64,000 bases of DNA, from the NCBI RefSeq assembly GCF_963675165.1, contig NC_087379.1, positions 5,993,839 through 6,057,838 of the forward strand, given 5' to 3'. Below are positions 1 to 10,536 of this stretch, piece after piece. The DNA comes from Halichondria panicea. Taxonomy: Eukaryota; Porifera; Demospongiae; Suberitida; Halichondriidae. Numbering within the stretch: the stretch's first letter is position 1; each line of letters begins with the position of its first letter. The notes beneath the pieces are model-generated. The model saw nothing but the letters and a program-made list of their open reading frames with translations, made no database searches and had not been told where the DNA came from. The position numbers were made by a program, and so were the translations under genes.

Positions 1-696
1 CCAGGGCCATTGCATGCCTGCAAACAAGAAGCATGACTCCATATATAGAGCAATGGTCTTACTTGGACACTATTCTCTTGTCCCCATCCCATGCAGCAAT
101 GGCCTCCTGCTTGGTGGCTGTGTGTGCAGACTGGATGCCTCAAAAGTGATAGAATACGTCCATGCACGTCCCAAGCCCATACCTACAATTATACGCACAA
201 TACAAGCAACCCACACCTTCTGTGGCAGCTGTGGATCTGGCAGAGGTATGATAGTGAACTCAGGCAGCACCAAGAGAGAATAGCTCTCCTCATACTCCTC
301 CATCGAAACCATCCTCCATCCCAATAGCAAGACGAGTCGGCTTCTTACTGGGTGGGGCTTCGTCCACCACAGGAGCCGGGGCTGGGCTGGAAGGTGCTTA
401 ATTTTAAGCCATGTATTTTAATAGCGTTTTAATATTGGCTGACCTTTTTCTTTTTCCTGATGAATAGAAACAGAGACTCTTTGGTTTTCTGGTAGTATCG
501 CGACTCAGCCGTGCCCGAGGAAAGAGCTCAGACTCACACTCTAGCTCTCCATCTCCTGCATTAAAAAAAATAGTAAACATTTTTAGCTAGCTAGAGAGTC
601 AAAACAGTAGACACACTCATCCGTGTACACGTAGTCCCCTCCTAGAGGAACACGAACAGTGCTCAAATCCCTTCTTTGCAACGATGCAGCCATCAT
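1..696 (-). CDS. USP5: USP5-like deubiquitinase copy 0, 5' exons only (runs off left edge)
   Basis: This is the N-terminal part of a USP5/13-like (isopeptidase T) gene read on the minus strand; the catalytic exons lie beyond position 1. Exon 1 starts with two tandem ATGs (691-696) and encodes a peptide with [16 protein letters not shown], which matches the start of animal USP5 (RVP..GD.V..DEC). A degenerate exon 2 lies at about 440-565, exon 3 ([13 protein letters not shown], then [17 protein letters not shown]) at about 214-392, the [10 protein letters not shown] exon from about 68 upward, and the KHAMAL exon at the edge. Breaks: the normal donor after exon 1 is absent, exon 2 is out of the ancestral frame, and a deletion near 140-150 removes the splice acceptor of the AAWDG exon. 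Family identity is strong; function of this copy is doubtful. Confidence 0.75.
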
Positions 697-846
697 GAGA
701 GGCAGAGCTCTGATTCAGTCGGCCGACCATGTGTGCAGAAGATCAATCTGGTAAACCTTATATATCGTCAAATAAAATAGTCAGCAAACTTTGTTAACAA
801 CCATTACCAAAATCACACAGTACTTCATAGTTTTAGGAAACTATAA

Positions 847-2015
847 GGCCACAACAAGAGGTATAGCCTCGATCCCAGCCCCTCTCACCAGAGGGCCTGG
901 TAAACACTGTTTGCGCGTGGGTGGATTCAATAGTAAATTTGTTAGTAAAACTCTTTGTAATTTATCAATTAACCTTTTGTACTATGGTCACCCACGTGGT
1001 TGATTAGTGTCAAGAGAGAGAAATCGCCATCACAACTCTAGGCTCATACGAGGAGCACTGATCTTACTGAGATGGCATCAAACAAGTGTCTGGAAGCAAG
1101 TAGATTTGCCAGAGCCGGTCGGTACTGACAGAAAAACGCCTACCACTCTACCACAGTACAAAAGAAGACAAAATCTGACTTTTCAACACTGGAGAGAGCT
1201 TGAACAAGAGCAGAACAGAAGTAGAAGCCATCACAACAAAACTAGTCACTAGTCTAGGTCGTAAATGTTGTAAGTAGCTGTGTTATTTTGCTGTGATTTG
1301 TGCAATGACATCATTGTAAAATATACAATATACTGACTAATTTACTAAGATATCTCGATCCCCAAGAATCTTGGGGCAACTGACGCATGCGCATGCAATG
1401 TATACCAGGCCGTCTTTCTCAATTGAAAGCGGCCTGGTATCGAGGCTACAAGAGGTAGTTCTGTTTCTGGTCCATCCGCCGCTCAATATTTCACTCAGTA
1501 ACACACCTAATGCGCATGCGCAAACCACACCCACTCACTTTAGGTTGAGTGGGTGTTGCAATAATTACATGTACAGCACCTACAGCACTTCAATATTCAG
1601 TAAGTTATAGTGTTTGTATCTTGTATTAATGTATAATTATATTAATTATCTTGTATTTTGCAATGAAAGATGTTATTATGCTAACACAATAATTATGTGC
1701 ATGGTCTCAGTTTGCGTTTTAGCTTTGATAAGCTTACAGAGCACGTATAATGGCTCAAGCTAATGACAGTATATAGGTTTGATATTGAGACAATTCTCAG
1801 TTCAATGTTCTGCTTACCAAAAGCCTAAAATACCTCTACCTGTATTTATTTAGATGTTATTTTTGTGTTGTAAACCTTTTTTAAAGACAAACTGTGAAAA
1901 ATAAAAAAAGTGGTGACACTGCAAATATGTGTGGCTCAGTTGCTGTTGTCCCTCTTGGCCTCACGTAATCAGGGAAGCAACCTGACCAGAAACAGAACTA
2001 CCTCTTGTTGTGGCC
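847..2015. mobile_element. Harbinger-like TIR element, 1169 bp
   Basis: Both ends carry the same inverted repeat, beginning GGCCACAACAAGAGGTA and ending with its complement at 1999-2015. It is flanked by TAA on each side (844-846 and 2016-2018). GG-starting termini with a TWA duplication are typical of PIF/Harbinger DNA transposons and their MITEs. The 3' half (about 1450-2015) is the reverse complement of the element at 38972-39649. The extra left 600 bases contain a 39-base hairpin (1402-1440) and no recognisable transposase. It sits in the USP5 copy 0 upstream region; other units show the empty site. Confidence 0.85.
1402..1440. repeat. Near-perfect hairpin inside the Harbinger-like element
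   Basis: ATACCAGGCCG pairs with CGGCCTGGTAT, and the inner CTTTC pairs with GAAAG around a TCAATT loop. It may be the internal terminus of a nested element, because an internal copy of the AGAGGTAGTTCTG end sequence follows at about 1450. Confidence 0.7.
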
Positions 2016-2018
2016 TAA

Positions 2019-2594
2019 GGACGGAATTTATAGAGAAATTAAATACTGGGTACGTTATTCGGAAGTTCCACTGGTGATCATGCCTCTCAATACAGGAACA
2101 TTCTCATGTGACTGATCACAACATCAAAGACAATGCAGCTTCTTCTAGGGTTATGCAGTACACACACACTTACATACCTCTCTCCCGGTAACCACGGCAT
2201 AGTATCCAAGGGCCTTCATTGGGAACAACTGGCCCAACTGGCCATCCAGAATTAGAGCATATCTACAGGGGCAATCACAATATACAGTCAATCTAGAGGA
2301 ACCTTCTAGGTCCATCTGACTGTGTATGCTCCTCTAGCTCTCAGCATCCACTGAACGTCTGTAAGATAACATGGACATGCTGGCTAAGTTGGAGGGTCAG
2401 AGTTTGATTACAAAATCAAATGTGCTGTTGTACATTTATTCACAGCCAATAGTTATAACAACATTGGATTTGATATTAGATCTAGCTAGACTACAAATGC
2501 ACAAAACCTAAGAAGACTACCAACAATTTCCACACTAAAATACAAACACATTTCACAAGTTCTTAGTTTGCTTGTACTACTGATCGTGATCTCA
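2019..2594. other. TRIM copy 1 3' flank with polyadenylation signal and an exon-like block
   Basis: On the minus strand an AATAAA lies at 2435-2440, about 155 bases past the TRIM stop, and is conserved in the other units. Further downstream, 2178-2262 is the damaged version of an exon-like segment better preserved at 10063-10152: here a 5-base deletion breaks its frame. No intact gene is visible. Confidence 0.45.
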
Positions 2595-4823
2595 TTAGAA
2601 TATCTGCAGTCGCTTGTTGCCTTGATCGGATACAACAACAGAGTCATTGCGATCAATAGAGAGTCCATAAATGCTATTAAACTGTCCCTCTTTCATTCCA
2701 AACCCACCGAACGTGGTGATGTAGGCTCCTTGAGATGTAAACACACTCACATGATGCAGTCCATTGTCACTGACGTACACTGTGTCACTACTGTCGATGG
2801 CTATGGCCCAGGGAAGGTTCAGCTTCTGACCATTGGCTTTTTGTGAGAAGGTTCTCAGGAATTGACCTTCAGCAGTGAAGACTTGTACTCGATTGTTAGC
2901 GTACTCAGTTACATAGAGGTTGTTGGCACTATCAAATGTTGCATAATACGGAGTATGTAATTGTCCGTTCTCATTGCCTAGGGTACCGAAACACCGTATG
3001 GACTTCAGTTCAGTAGAAATTACTTGTATTCTGTGGTTTTCGCTATCAGACACATACAAGTTGTTGACTCTTCTGTTATAACAAATACCAACTGGGGTAC
3101 TAAACTGAAGGTTACCACTGCCTTGGCTACCAACAGCTGCCACAAACTCTCCGTCAGATGAGAACTTATTCACACGATTATTGCTACACTCCACTACATA
3201 TATGTTGTCGTCTTTGTCCACAGCCACTCCATGCGCATTATTCATCTGTCCAAAAGTTCGTATCTTCTGACCCTTTGGTGTCAATACAGAGACAGTAGCT
3301 CCACCACTTTCAACAACAACCAACTGTCCCTTACTGTTGGAGACAGTGCCTCGTGGCTTGTTCAAACCTCGTACAACTCGGGAAGGCTTGATGAAGCTCT
3401 GTGGTGATGGGGCTACAGCTATTGGGAATGGACTGCCTCGTACTGCGTCCCCATTGACAGTGATGTGTAGTTCATGCTTTCCTCGTTTCATAGGGTGATA
3501 GTTGATCTTGTGTTGGCCATGTTGTTGCTCCATCACTTCACATTTCAATCTGTCTTTGCCCATGATATGCACAAGTTCAGCTTTGAGGTTAAGTTTGTTT
3601 TTGAATTTCTTGTTACTCTTGGTCATTGCTTGAAAGGATACAGTTTTTGTTTCTCCAGTTGTGGCACCTTTCAGACCATCTTCTGTTGTGTGACTGTTCT
3701 CTAAACTGAATGATCCACGCTGTTCAATCTCTAGGAAATCTCCACAAGCTTTTTGGAGAGGTTCTTTTCCTTTAGTGATCATTTCCATGTCAGCTTTTGT
3801 CTCCGGTTGAATAGTTTTTGGATTGAAGTCAGTCGAAATTTGTTTGATTCTCTTTATAACGGAAGATTTCATTTCGAGTACTTCACCGTCTGTGCCTGTT
3901 TTGAGACCCCCCTCAGCGTACTCCAGACAGCTGGTCAGTTTCACCTGAGTGATCTCCACTTGGTCCCTCTGTGCCGCCAGATCCTTCAGCTTCTGCTGAG
4001 TCAGCATATCTAGCTCTCCCACAAGCTCTGCCCTTCGTTGGTCCAACAGTCGATGTTGTTCGTCAATCTCCTTGTGGATGTTGGCTTTAATCGCGGCCCT
4101 CTGATCGTGGATTGCCTTGACTCTTGTGTCAAAGTCCTGCAGAGCTCGTTGTACACTGTCAAGCTTCTCTTTGACTGGTTTGAGACTGGAGACAAGTTTT
4201 TCCTTGTGCTTGGTCAGCACATCAGCCACCAGGTCGTAGTTGTGGTCTTTGTGGAGACGAATGGTGCAGTCCGTGCAAATGAGAGTGGAGCAGGTATCGC
4301 AGTATATCTTAAGGGAATTCTCTGAGTGTTTGGGGCAATGGGGGGCGGCCTTCTTAGGGGGAATCAGGCTAGTCACTTGAGTTTTGAGTTCATCCAGCGA
4401 AATGACGGTGTGATTCCTCGTGTATTTATATCGCTTATGCCCTACTTGACATTCGTCACATAAAAAGTCCCCACAGTCGTTACAGTACCCAGTGGCTTTG
4501 CCATCCTCACAGCTGCCACAGTTCTTATCATCGTCGTCTTCGGCCTTGTTGAAAGCATCTTGTATCTCAAACAAGTGGTCGATATGGAAGTCTGATTGCA
4601 GTCCAGCCACTCCCTTCTCTGACAGTGGGACAATGTGTCGACAGGTGGGACAAGTGAGAGAGCATCCATCCTTGGTCACTAGTTTCTCCAGACACGGAGA
4701 CTTGCAAAACACGTGAAAACAAGGCAAGAGTTTCGGCTGCTTGAAAGTGTCGAGACAAAGGGAGCATTCGAGTTGAGCATCAAGTTTCTTGAGAGCTTCT
4801 TTCGTAGTCACTCTCTCGGCCAT
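2595..4823 (-). CDS. TRIM-NHL E3 ubiquitin ligase, copy 1 (742 aa)
   Basis: Intronless gene for a RING/B-box/coiled-coil/filamin/NHL protein of the TRIM2/3/71 class. RING at about residues 20-61 (C20, C23, C35, H37, C40, C44, C58, C61); B-box 1 at about 98-140; B-box 2 at about 157-200 ([17 protein letters not shown]); coiled coil about 205-310; filamin-type domain about 385-475 ending SPFPIAV; six NHL repeats from about 480 to the end (NRLYV-like units such as NNLYVTEYANNRVQVF). The length matches vertebrate TRIM2/3. The family transfers ubiquitin through the RING, and the NHL propeller binds RNA or protein targets. The start is the first ATG before the RING and is shared by all copies. Class A B-box 1 ([17 protein letters not shown]). 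The polyA signal is at 2435-2440. It ends with overlapping TAA/TGA. Confidence 0.95.
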   Translation of the reverse strand: MAERVTTKEALKKLDAQLECSLCLDTFKQPKLLPCFHVFCKSPCLEKLVTKDGCSLTCPTCRHIVPLSEKGVAGLQSDFHIDHLFEIQDAFNKAEDDDDKNCGSCEDGKATGYCNDCGDFLCDECQVGHKRYKYTRNHTVISLDELKTQVTSLIPPKKAAPHCPKHSENSLKIYCDTCSTLICTDCTIRLHKDHNYDLVADVLTKHKEKLVSSLKPVKEKLDSVQRALQDFDTRVKAIHDQRAAIKANIHKEIDEQHRLLDQRRAELVGELDMLTQQKLKDLAAQRDQVEITQVKLTSCLEYAEGGLKTGTDGEVLEMKSSVIKRIKQISTDFNPKTIQPETKADMEMITKGKEPLQKACGDFLEIEQRGSFSLENSHTTEDGLKGATTGETKTVSFQAMTKSNKKFKNKLNLKAELVHIMGKDRLKCEVMEQQHGQHKINYHPMKRGKHELHITVNGDAVRGSPFPIAVAPSPQSFIKPSRVVRGLNKPRGTVSNSKGQLVVVESGGATVSVLTPKGQKIRTFGQMNNAHGVAVDKDDNIYVVECSNNRVNKFSSDGEFVAAVGSQGSGNLQFSTPVGICYNRRVNNLYVSDSENHRIQVISTELKSIRCFGTLGNENGQLHTPYYATFDSANNLYVTEYANNRVQVFTAEGQFLRTFSQKANGQKLNLPWAIAIDSSDTVYVSDNGLHHVSVFTSQGAYITTFGGFGMKEGQFNSIYGLSIDRNDSVVVSDQGNKRLQIF

Positions 4824-4902
4824 GGCTTTGGGAATTTATCGAGTGTTGTAAGGTTTGTTATACTTGGCGTTATCTGTGAGTGGGGACGGGGAAATCAATA
4901 AG
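4824..4902 (-). promoter_or_regulatory. Conserved TRIM 5' leader block (probable 5'UTR/3' splice site)
   Basis: About 75 bases directly upstream of the TRIM ATG are almost invariant in all seven units (also 12764-12844, 22080-22156, 30411-30488, 38775-38846, 48481-48558, 56990-57069). On the minus strand each contains CCCCACTCACAG or a variant still ending in AG, which resembles a 3' splice acceptor. A GT/CA microsatellite lies just beyond. A 5'UTR intron ending here is an inference; no TATA box is evident. Confidence 0.4.
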
Positions 4903-4922
4903 CACACACACACACACGTACA

Positions 4923-4959
<37 letters not shown>

Positions 4960-4972
4960 ACACACACACATC
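4903..4972. repeat. (CA)n microsatellite upstream of TRIM copy 1
   Basis: About 70 bases of CA repeats interrupted by ACGTAC units. Every TRIM copy has such a tract at the same place. Confidence 0.95.
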
Positions 4973-5050
4973 TGACAACATTGTCTATAACAAGTAAGAT
5001 ACACAGAGTAGATCTAGATCAGTCATGTCATGCAGGATTATTAAACTCTC

Positions 5051-6814
5051 GGCCCACCGCTGTTTCACGCAATGTAAATTGCACCACTTAGTTTATCCCG
5101 GAAGTAGTACAAGATAACACATTCCTTAGTATTCATGTACCATGACCAACAGGAAGCTCACGTAATGCAAGTTACTTGTGGCTTCCTACTGGACATGACG
5201 TCAAAACAGAGGAAACAAATCACGTGGAAAGAAAGCCCTTGCTTTTAGCTATCCATTAGTCCAAGGTACACCAAAGTTGAGTAATGTGTCGCAGACTTAC
5301 AAGACTTTTAACAGAACCAGATCAAGAACATGATTGTGTGCACCTCATACACAAGCAGCGCTCTAGTCCTAAGGTAAGAAGTGTTAGAGACAAAAGAAGC
5401 ATAGCAGATTAAACTTTAAGCTCCTAGCTACATGCTAGTATAAAACTTGGCAGTAGCTTTTTTTTTTAACATGAGTTATAGGAACATTCTTGAAGTGAGA
5501 ATTTGTGTACAAACACAGGGAAATGATGTCTACTTCTGAATAAAAAGTAAGCCTTAACATAATTATTTGATATTTGTGTTGTCTTCTTTGTTTTAAGAGG
5601 TGGTGGTCTGGCAGCAACTTTGGCTGGTGCCAGATGGAGATAATATTTGGCCATTATACATACATTTCAGGCGGTCAATTTCATTCGGAATTGCATGCCT
5701 GGTAAGTTCTCTTAAAACATGCTTGAATGCTTTTCTGCCCCTTGCTTCCCCGGCCTTAAGCCCTAATCCTACTTTCCATTCCTCTTTTATAGCATGTCCT
5801 CTTCTCTAGCATCACTGTGCAATTTTGGGAGAATGGGAAGTGCATGCTCTTCAGAAGACGTCATTGTTACTTCTCTCTGGAAGAAGGCTTTGGAATTGCT
5901 CTATGTGTGTGATTATGGCCTGTGGTGAGGATTTCTTTAGTCTACCCTGGGTGCAACTCTTTTGTGGCTAACCTCCTTGGCGAGTACAAATCCAAACAAA
6001 ACAAACGAAACAGTCACTCTCTGTATGGTTTCCCCAAGTAGCTATCACCCTTTTGGGGTTGTATTAAGCACTATTTTGTCGTTCTGCCTTCTTAGAGAAG
6101 TGGATAATGTTGTGACAGGGATGCCAGTATGTAGGTTAGATAGATGTGTACTTTCACTATCTGTAGATATGTATGTTAATCCCAAATTACTCCTGCAGGT
6201 CTGTCTGGCTATTGATAGCTGAAGTCTTTTCTTCAGCTTTTCAAGGGGCCCCACATACTTGACACAGACCAGAATATGCTGCTGACAATGGTCACACCTT
6301 CATTTACAATGTTTGTACTTTTAAGAGCATGTTTTGTAGCTACTAGCTAATAATTAACTTGTGTTTTGTACAATATTGACATCATTTTTAACATGTTTTA
6401 ATTCCTTTAGAAAAAAATAGCTACTTATGCAGCCATATCTGTAGAGCAACTCTTTCTCTTCGAAATAGAACCTTCCACACACCACAGAACATATCGTGGA
6501 AGTCATGGTGGAGCTAACAAGAAAGCTACTATGGTGCCACTATCTTTGTGGTGATGATAATACAATCATAAAATGGATGCGCAAAAAATAGCTGATCATG
6601 AGTATGCTGCACAAGTAGTATCATTACGTAGGTAATTTGAAGTACATCACAGCTGTAATGTTTTCTAAGACACTCCTCCCATAGAAATACCCGTAACCAT
6701 GGTTAGAAGTAAACAGGAATTGATTTGTGTGAAAACCACACCCATTTTTTCAATATTTCATTGCAATTCAGTGTGTTCCAATTTAACACTAAGTGGCATG
6801 CTTGAAACAGCGGC
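5051..6814. mobile_element. 1.7-kb insertion with imperfect terminal inverted repeats
   Basis: This segment has no counterpart in other units. Its ends are imperfect inverted repeats: CCGCTGTTTCACGCA on the left and, reading inward from the right, CCGCTGTTTCAAGCA, both followed after a spacer by CCACTTAGT. I see no clear target-site duplication and no transposase. It separates the TRIM copy 1 leader from a second, partial TRIM leader at 6815-7010, so the insertion or a recombination event split an older arrangement. A candidate small gene lies inside (5284-5928). Confidence 0.55.
5284..5928 (+). CDS. Candidate small three-exon gene (109 aa), unrecognised
   Basis: Three plus-strand segments join in one open frame with GT-AG borders: exon 1 at 5284-5373 (ATG, then RRLTRLLTEPDQEH; donor AAG|GTAAGA), exon 2 at 5598-5701 (acceptor TTTTAAG, RWWSGSNFGWCQMEIIFG; donor CTG|GTAAGT) and exon 3 at 5793-5928 (acceptor TTTTATAG, ending LELLYVCDYGLW and TGA). 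Phases 0 and 2 match across both introns. No signal peptide or known domain is seen. It is the only plus-strand candidate in the window. It could be a captured host-gene fragment inside a transposon, or chance; expression evidence is missing. Confidence 0.35.
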
Positions 6815-7010
6815 ATGGCTTAGCGAGTGTTGTATTAAAGTTTGTTATACTTGGCGTTATCTGTGAGCGGGGACGGGGACATACAATAAGCACACACGTA
6901 CACACACACACACAACACACACATCGATCTGTCAACATTGTCTAACAAGTCAGATATATACGTACACAGAGTAGATCACATGTCATGCAGGATTATTAAA
7001 CTCACAAATC
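6815..7010 (-). pseudogene. Remnant of a TRIM 5' end: start codon and leader without the coding region
   Basis: From the CATGGCTT at about 6814 upward, the sequence repeats the TRIM leader (TTGTTATACTTGGCGTTATC), the CA tract (about 6893-6924) and the following flank. The coding region is absent. It marks an eighth TRIM locus lost by deletion or replaced by the adjacent insertion. Confidence 0.7.
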
Positions 7011-7347
7011 CTAGATTGAATCATAGATTGAAGAGTTAGATGATTGAATCAAGGAGGATATTGCATATACAGCTAGCCATGTCATGCACATTGATATAGA
7101 TATATATATATAGAGGACTCACAAATCCTAGAATCGAGAAAGCACATTCTAAATTTAGTGATGTCATGTGAATTGATTAATAATTTATTCATTGCTGACA
7201 CATTTAACATTCCAGAAAGCCACAGTTATATTATTTTTGTAATCAAATTCTATGACATGTACAACTAATTTATACAACACATGCACATGCACATAATTGA
7301 TACATGACTTAATTGCGAACTGCGCATTGTTAGTGTGCTATCAGTTG
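7011..7347. other. AT-rich spacer between TRIM leader remnant and USP5 copy 1
   Basis: The sequence is shared with the equivalent spacers of units 3 and 5 (CAGCTAGCCATGTCATGCACAT and TTTATTCATTGCTGACA-type stretches). No reading frame or RNA gene is recognised. Confidence 0.5.
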
Positions 7348-7990
7348 TTATGAGGTTCCAACTCTTTTGTATAGATAGAGGTAGGCCAATTCTCTGGGGG
7401 GAGCAGCTGACTCAGCAACTTTAGCATGGTTGAAGATGATCCACTTGCCATCTTTCTTGATGTGACAGACGTAATGGCCGCACATGGTGGAGGTGCCCAT
7501 GTGACTGATGAAGGCCGTCAGTTCATATTCTGAGGGAAGTGTGTGTGCAAACACAATTGAAGCATTGCATTGACATCAGGATGGCTCAGCTACAAATACG
7601 TAGCTACCCAGAGTCGTTAAATGCGCGCACACTGAGTGGTGGTTGGTACTAACTCTAAACAACAAATAACCAACGACCTACTAGACCTAGTTGAAAATAG
7701 CCACCACTGCAAAACTTCTGGTCACATCATTGCATGATATGTATAGCAAAATGGAATGCATAGAACAGGCACATGACTTGGCTTACTTCCTGGTCCATCG
7801 TGATAGGTTGGTCCCACCTCTGACGGCTGATCCATCTCCATAGCCGCCAGCTCAGTCAACACCCAATCAACTGCTCTCTCCACATTGCCATCCTGAGCAT
7901 AATGATATACCGTGGTCATAGGCCTGTGCCAAATATTTTCACCTATTATATTCATTCACATTTCATCAGCCTAATTGATGTCACCTATTA

Positions 7991-8215
7991 CCGTATAGCG
8001 CGAAATTTTCGAGGGGCTTAATTTTCGTGGATTTCGTGGGTTAGCAATCCACACGAAAATTAAGTCCACGAAAATCGTTCTTTACCTGCTATAACGTGCA
8101 GGATCTAAAGGCGTGGCTTCCGGTAAGCAGTCATTCCGCGAACATTGTGCAACGAAATGGCTTTTAGAGGCCAATCCACGAAATATAAGTGCCTCGAAAA
8201 TTTCGCGCTATACGG
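7991..8215. mobile_element. TA-flanked MITE, 225 bp
   Basis: Perfect-looking inverted ends CCGTATAGCGCGAAATTTTC and complement, flanked by TA (7989-7990, 8216-8217), as in Tc1/mariner-type elements. An internal stem (GGGCTTAATTTTCGTGG region) is also visible. It lies in the shortened USP5 copy 1 interior, close to the deletion that removed UBA1 and the core. Confidence 0.85.
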
Positions 8216-8783
8216 TATTCAAATTATTTAACATACATCGCAGCAAAATAAGACACCTATAAAATATATAGCACCAAAAAATGGGATTAAGTCAATTTCA
8301 GCAGCGAAATAACAAACTTAGCACAAAAAATGTGGTCTCAACATTATTGGACTAACATCAGGTTTACTGCTAGGTAAAATGTGGGCGTGTTCTGAGCTAC
8401 TGCGCAGGTGCAATTCAATGAATATCATTAAACTGTTTTCACAGTGCCTATTATTCAAATTGTAAAAAAGACTGCCTATTATTCAAAAAATTATCTTTCA
8501 TACCGGTACACGCATAAGCACACAAGAGTATAAAATTTAGACTAGTAAATTACAAGCTACGACATTGTCACAAGATACCTTTGTTAGTGGCTGCGTCCAG
8601 AGGTACGGGCAGGGGAAGGAGGTTGTCCTCTCTCAGGGAGTAGCGGACCTTCCCTGAGGCTACACACTCGATTCGTTCCTCAGTCTGGAACCGGAATGAG
8701 TCCACTGCATTCAGAGTCCCAGGTTTAGTACGTTGATTCTTGTCAATTGATGCCAGCAGGTGAAGATAGAACTCCTGAGCATC

Positions 8784-8838
8784 CTGTGTGTGTGTGTGTG
8801 TGGTGTGAGTGTGTGCATGTGTGTGCGTGTGTGTGAGG
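8784..8838. repeat. (GT)n tract in the USP5 copy 1 intron
   Basis: GT repeats lie in the intron before the DAQEF exon. The same intron carries such a tract in every copy that has it. Confidence 0.9.
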
Positions 8839-9929
8839 GGGAGGAGAGCAAGATAGGATACCTGTTGCCTCATAGTACTGAACTCAGGGTGGTCTCGACC
8901 AATCAGAGCCTTGAACATCATTGGGAGAATTCCCTCTTGCTCCAGGGCCATTGCATGCCTGCAAACAAGAAGCATGACTCCATATATAGAGCATCAAGTA
9001 ACAATGGACTTACTTGGACACTATTCTCTTGTCCCCATCCCATGCAGCAATGGCCTCCTGCTTGGTGGCTGTGTGCAGACTGAATGCCTCTTATCGATTC
9101 TTGGATCTACAGAGAAATCGAAATGAGAAAAATGTTGTCTGGTTCTTAATATTGCATGCAACACACGTTTCATAGCACGTTATGATGGGAAGTGATAGAA
9201 TACGTCCATGCACGTCCCAAGCCCATACCTACAATTATACGCACAATACAAGCAACCCACACCTTCTGTGGCAGCTGTGGATCTGGCAGAGGTATGATAG
9301 TGAACTCAGGCAGCACCAAGAGAGAATAGCTCTCCTCCTTCTCTACTCCTCCATCGAAACCACCCTCCATCCTAATAGCCAGACGAGTCGGCTTCTTACT
9401 GGGTGGGGCTTCGTCCACCACAGGAGCCGGGGCTGTGGGGGCTGGAAGGTGCTTAATTTTAAGCCATGTATTTTAATAGCGTTTTAATATTGGTAGACCT
9501 TTTTTATTTTCGATGAATAGAAACAGAGACTCTTTGGTTTTCTGGTAGTATCGACTCAGCCCAAGGAAAGAGCTCAGACTCACACACTAGCTCCATCTCC
9601 TGGATCAAACCATGTAGTAAACCTTTTTAGCTACATGTATTATAGCTAGAGATTCAAAGCAGTAGACCATTCATCCGTGTAGACGTAGTCCCCTCCTAGG
9701 GGAACACGAGCAGTGCTCAGCAAATCCCTTCCTTGCAACGATGCAGCCATCATGAGGTAGAGCTCTGATTCAGCCGGCCGACCATGTGTGCAGAAGATCA
9801 ATCTGGTAAACCTTACATATCGTCAAATAAAATAGTCAGCAAACTTGGTTAACGGCCATTACCAAAATCACACAGTACTTCATAGTTTTAGGAAAGTAAT
9901 AAATTGTAAGGACGGAATTTATAGATAAA

Positions 9930-10152
9930 TTAAATACTGGGTACGTTATTCGGAGGTTCCACTGGTGATCATACCTCTCAATACAGGAACATTCTCATGT
10001 GACTGATCACAACATCAAAGACAATGCAGCTTCTTCTAGGGTTATGCATTACACACACATACCTCTCTCCCGGTAACCACGGCATAGTATCCAAGGGCCT
10101 TCATTGGGAACAACTGGCCCAACTTGACTGGCCATCCAGAATTAGAGCATAT
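9930..10152 (-). other. Exon-like block downstream of TRIM copy 2 (three short segments)
   Basis: On the minus strand three segments have splice-like borders and compatible phases: 10063-10152 (acceptor CCCAGTAG, peptide with KLGQLFPMKALGYYAVVTG, donor GAG|GTATGT), 9975-10002 (peptide SHENVPVLR, donor GAG|GTATGA) and 9930-9961 (ending NNVPSI and TAA). Related sequence occurs near 2100-2262, 27560-27755 and 45835-45880; in the two with the middle segment (near 2100 and 27560) the middle donor is GC rather than GT. No start codon exon was found upstream. It may be the 3' end of a decayed gene carried in the repeat unit; I do not recognise the family. Confidence 0.3.
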
Positions 10153-10536
10153 CTACTGGGGCAATCACAATATACAGTCAATATATAATTATATGCAATC
10201 TAGAGGAACCTTCTAGGTCCATCTGACTGTATGCTCCTCTAGCTCTCAGCATCCACTGAACCGTATATAGTCTACATCACAAACCACCCGGACCACTTGT
10301 CTGTAAGATAACATGGACATGCTGGCTAGGTTTGAGGGTCAGAGTTTGATTACAAAATCAAATGTGCTGTACATTTATTCACAGCCAATAATTATAACAA
10401 CATTGGATTTGATATTAGATCTAGCTAGACTACAAATGCACAAAACATAAGAAGAAGACTACCAACGATTTCCACACTAAAATACAAACACATTTCACTA
10501 GTTCTTAGTTTGCTTGTACTACTGATCGTGATCTCA

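Larger units (their letters stand above)
7348..9753 (-). pseudogene. USP5: USP5-like copy 1 with deleted ZnF-UBP and Cys box
   Basis: Isopeptidase-T-like gene, internally deleted. Kept from 3' to 5': last exon 7348-7529 with the His box ([10 protein letters not shown]), the second UBA exon (about 7790-7895), the [10 protein letters not shown] exon (about 8576-8780), a fused exon at about 8860-8955, then exons [13 protein letters not shown] and exon 1 (start 9753). Missing are UBA1, the linker exons, the Cys-box exon and the ZnF-UBP exons. At about 8942 the deletion joins the KHAMAL exon to the [10 protein letters not shown] exon in frame. The last exon has FNHAKV where other copies have FNDAKV, altering the residue beside the catalytic triad position. 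A frameshift in exon 1 (DEWSTAL instead of DECVY) adds to the damage. It cannot be an active protease. Confidence 0.85.

Noticed and set aside
1007-1252. 81-codon plus-strand frame inside the Harbinger-like element
   Set aside because: No transposase motif, absent from the second element; probably chance.
3474-4325. Plus-strand frames opposite TRIM genes (and the same frames in each copy)
   Set aside because: They are antisense shadows that recur only because the TRIM coding sequence recurs; no start context or homology.
5962-6222. 86-codon plus-strand frame as a further exon of the small candidate gene
   Set aside because: Joining it at the available splice sites creates a stop at the junction; no homology seen.
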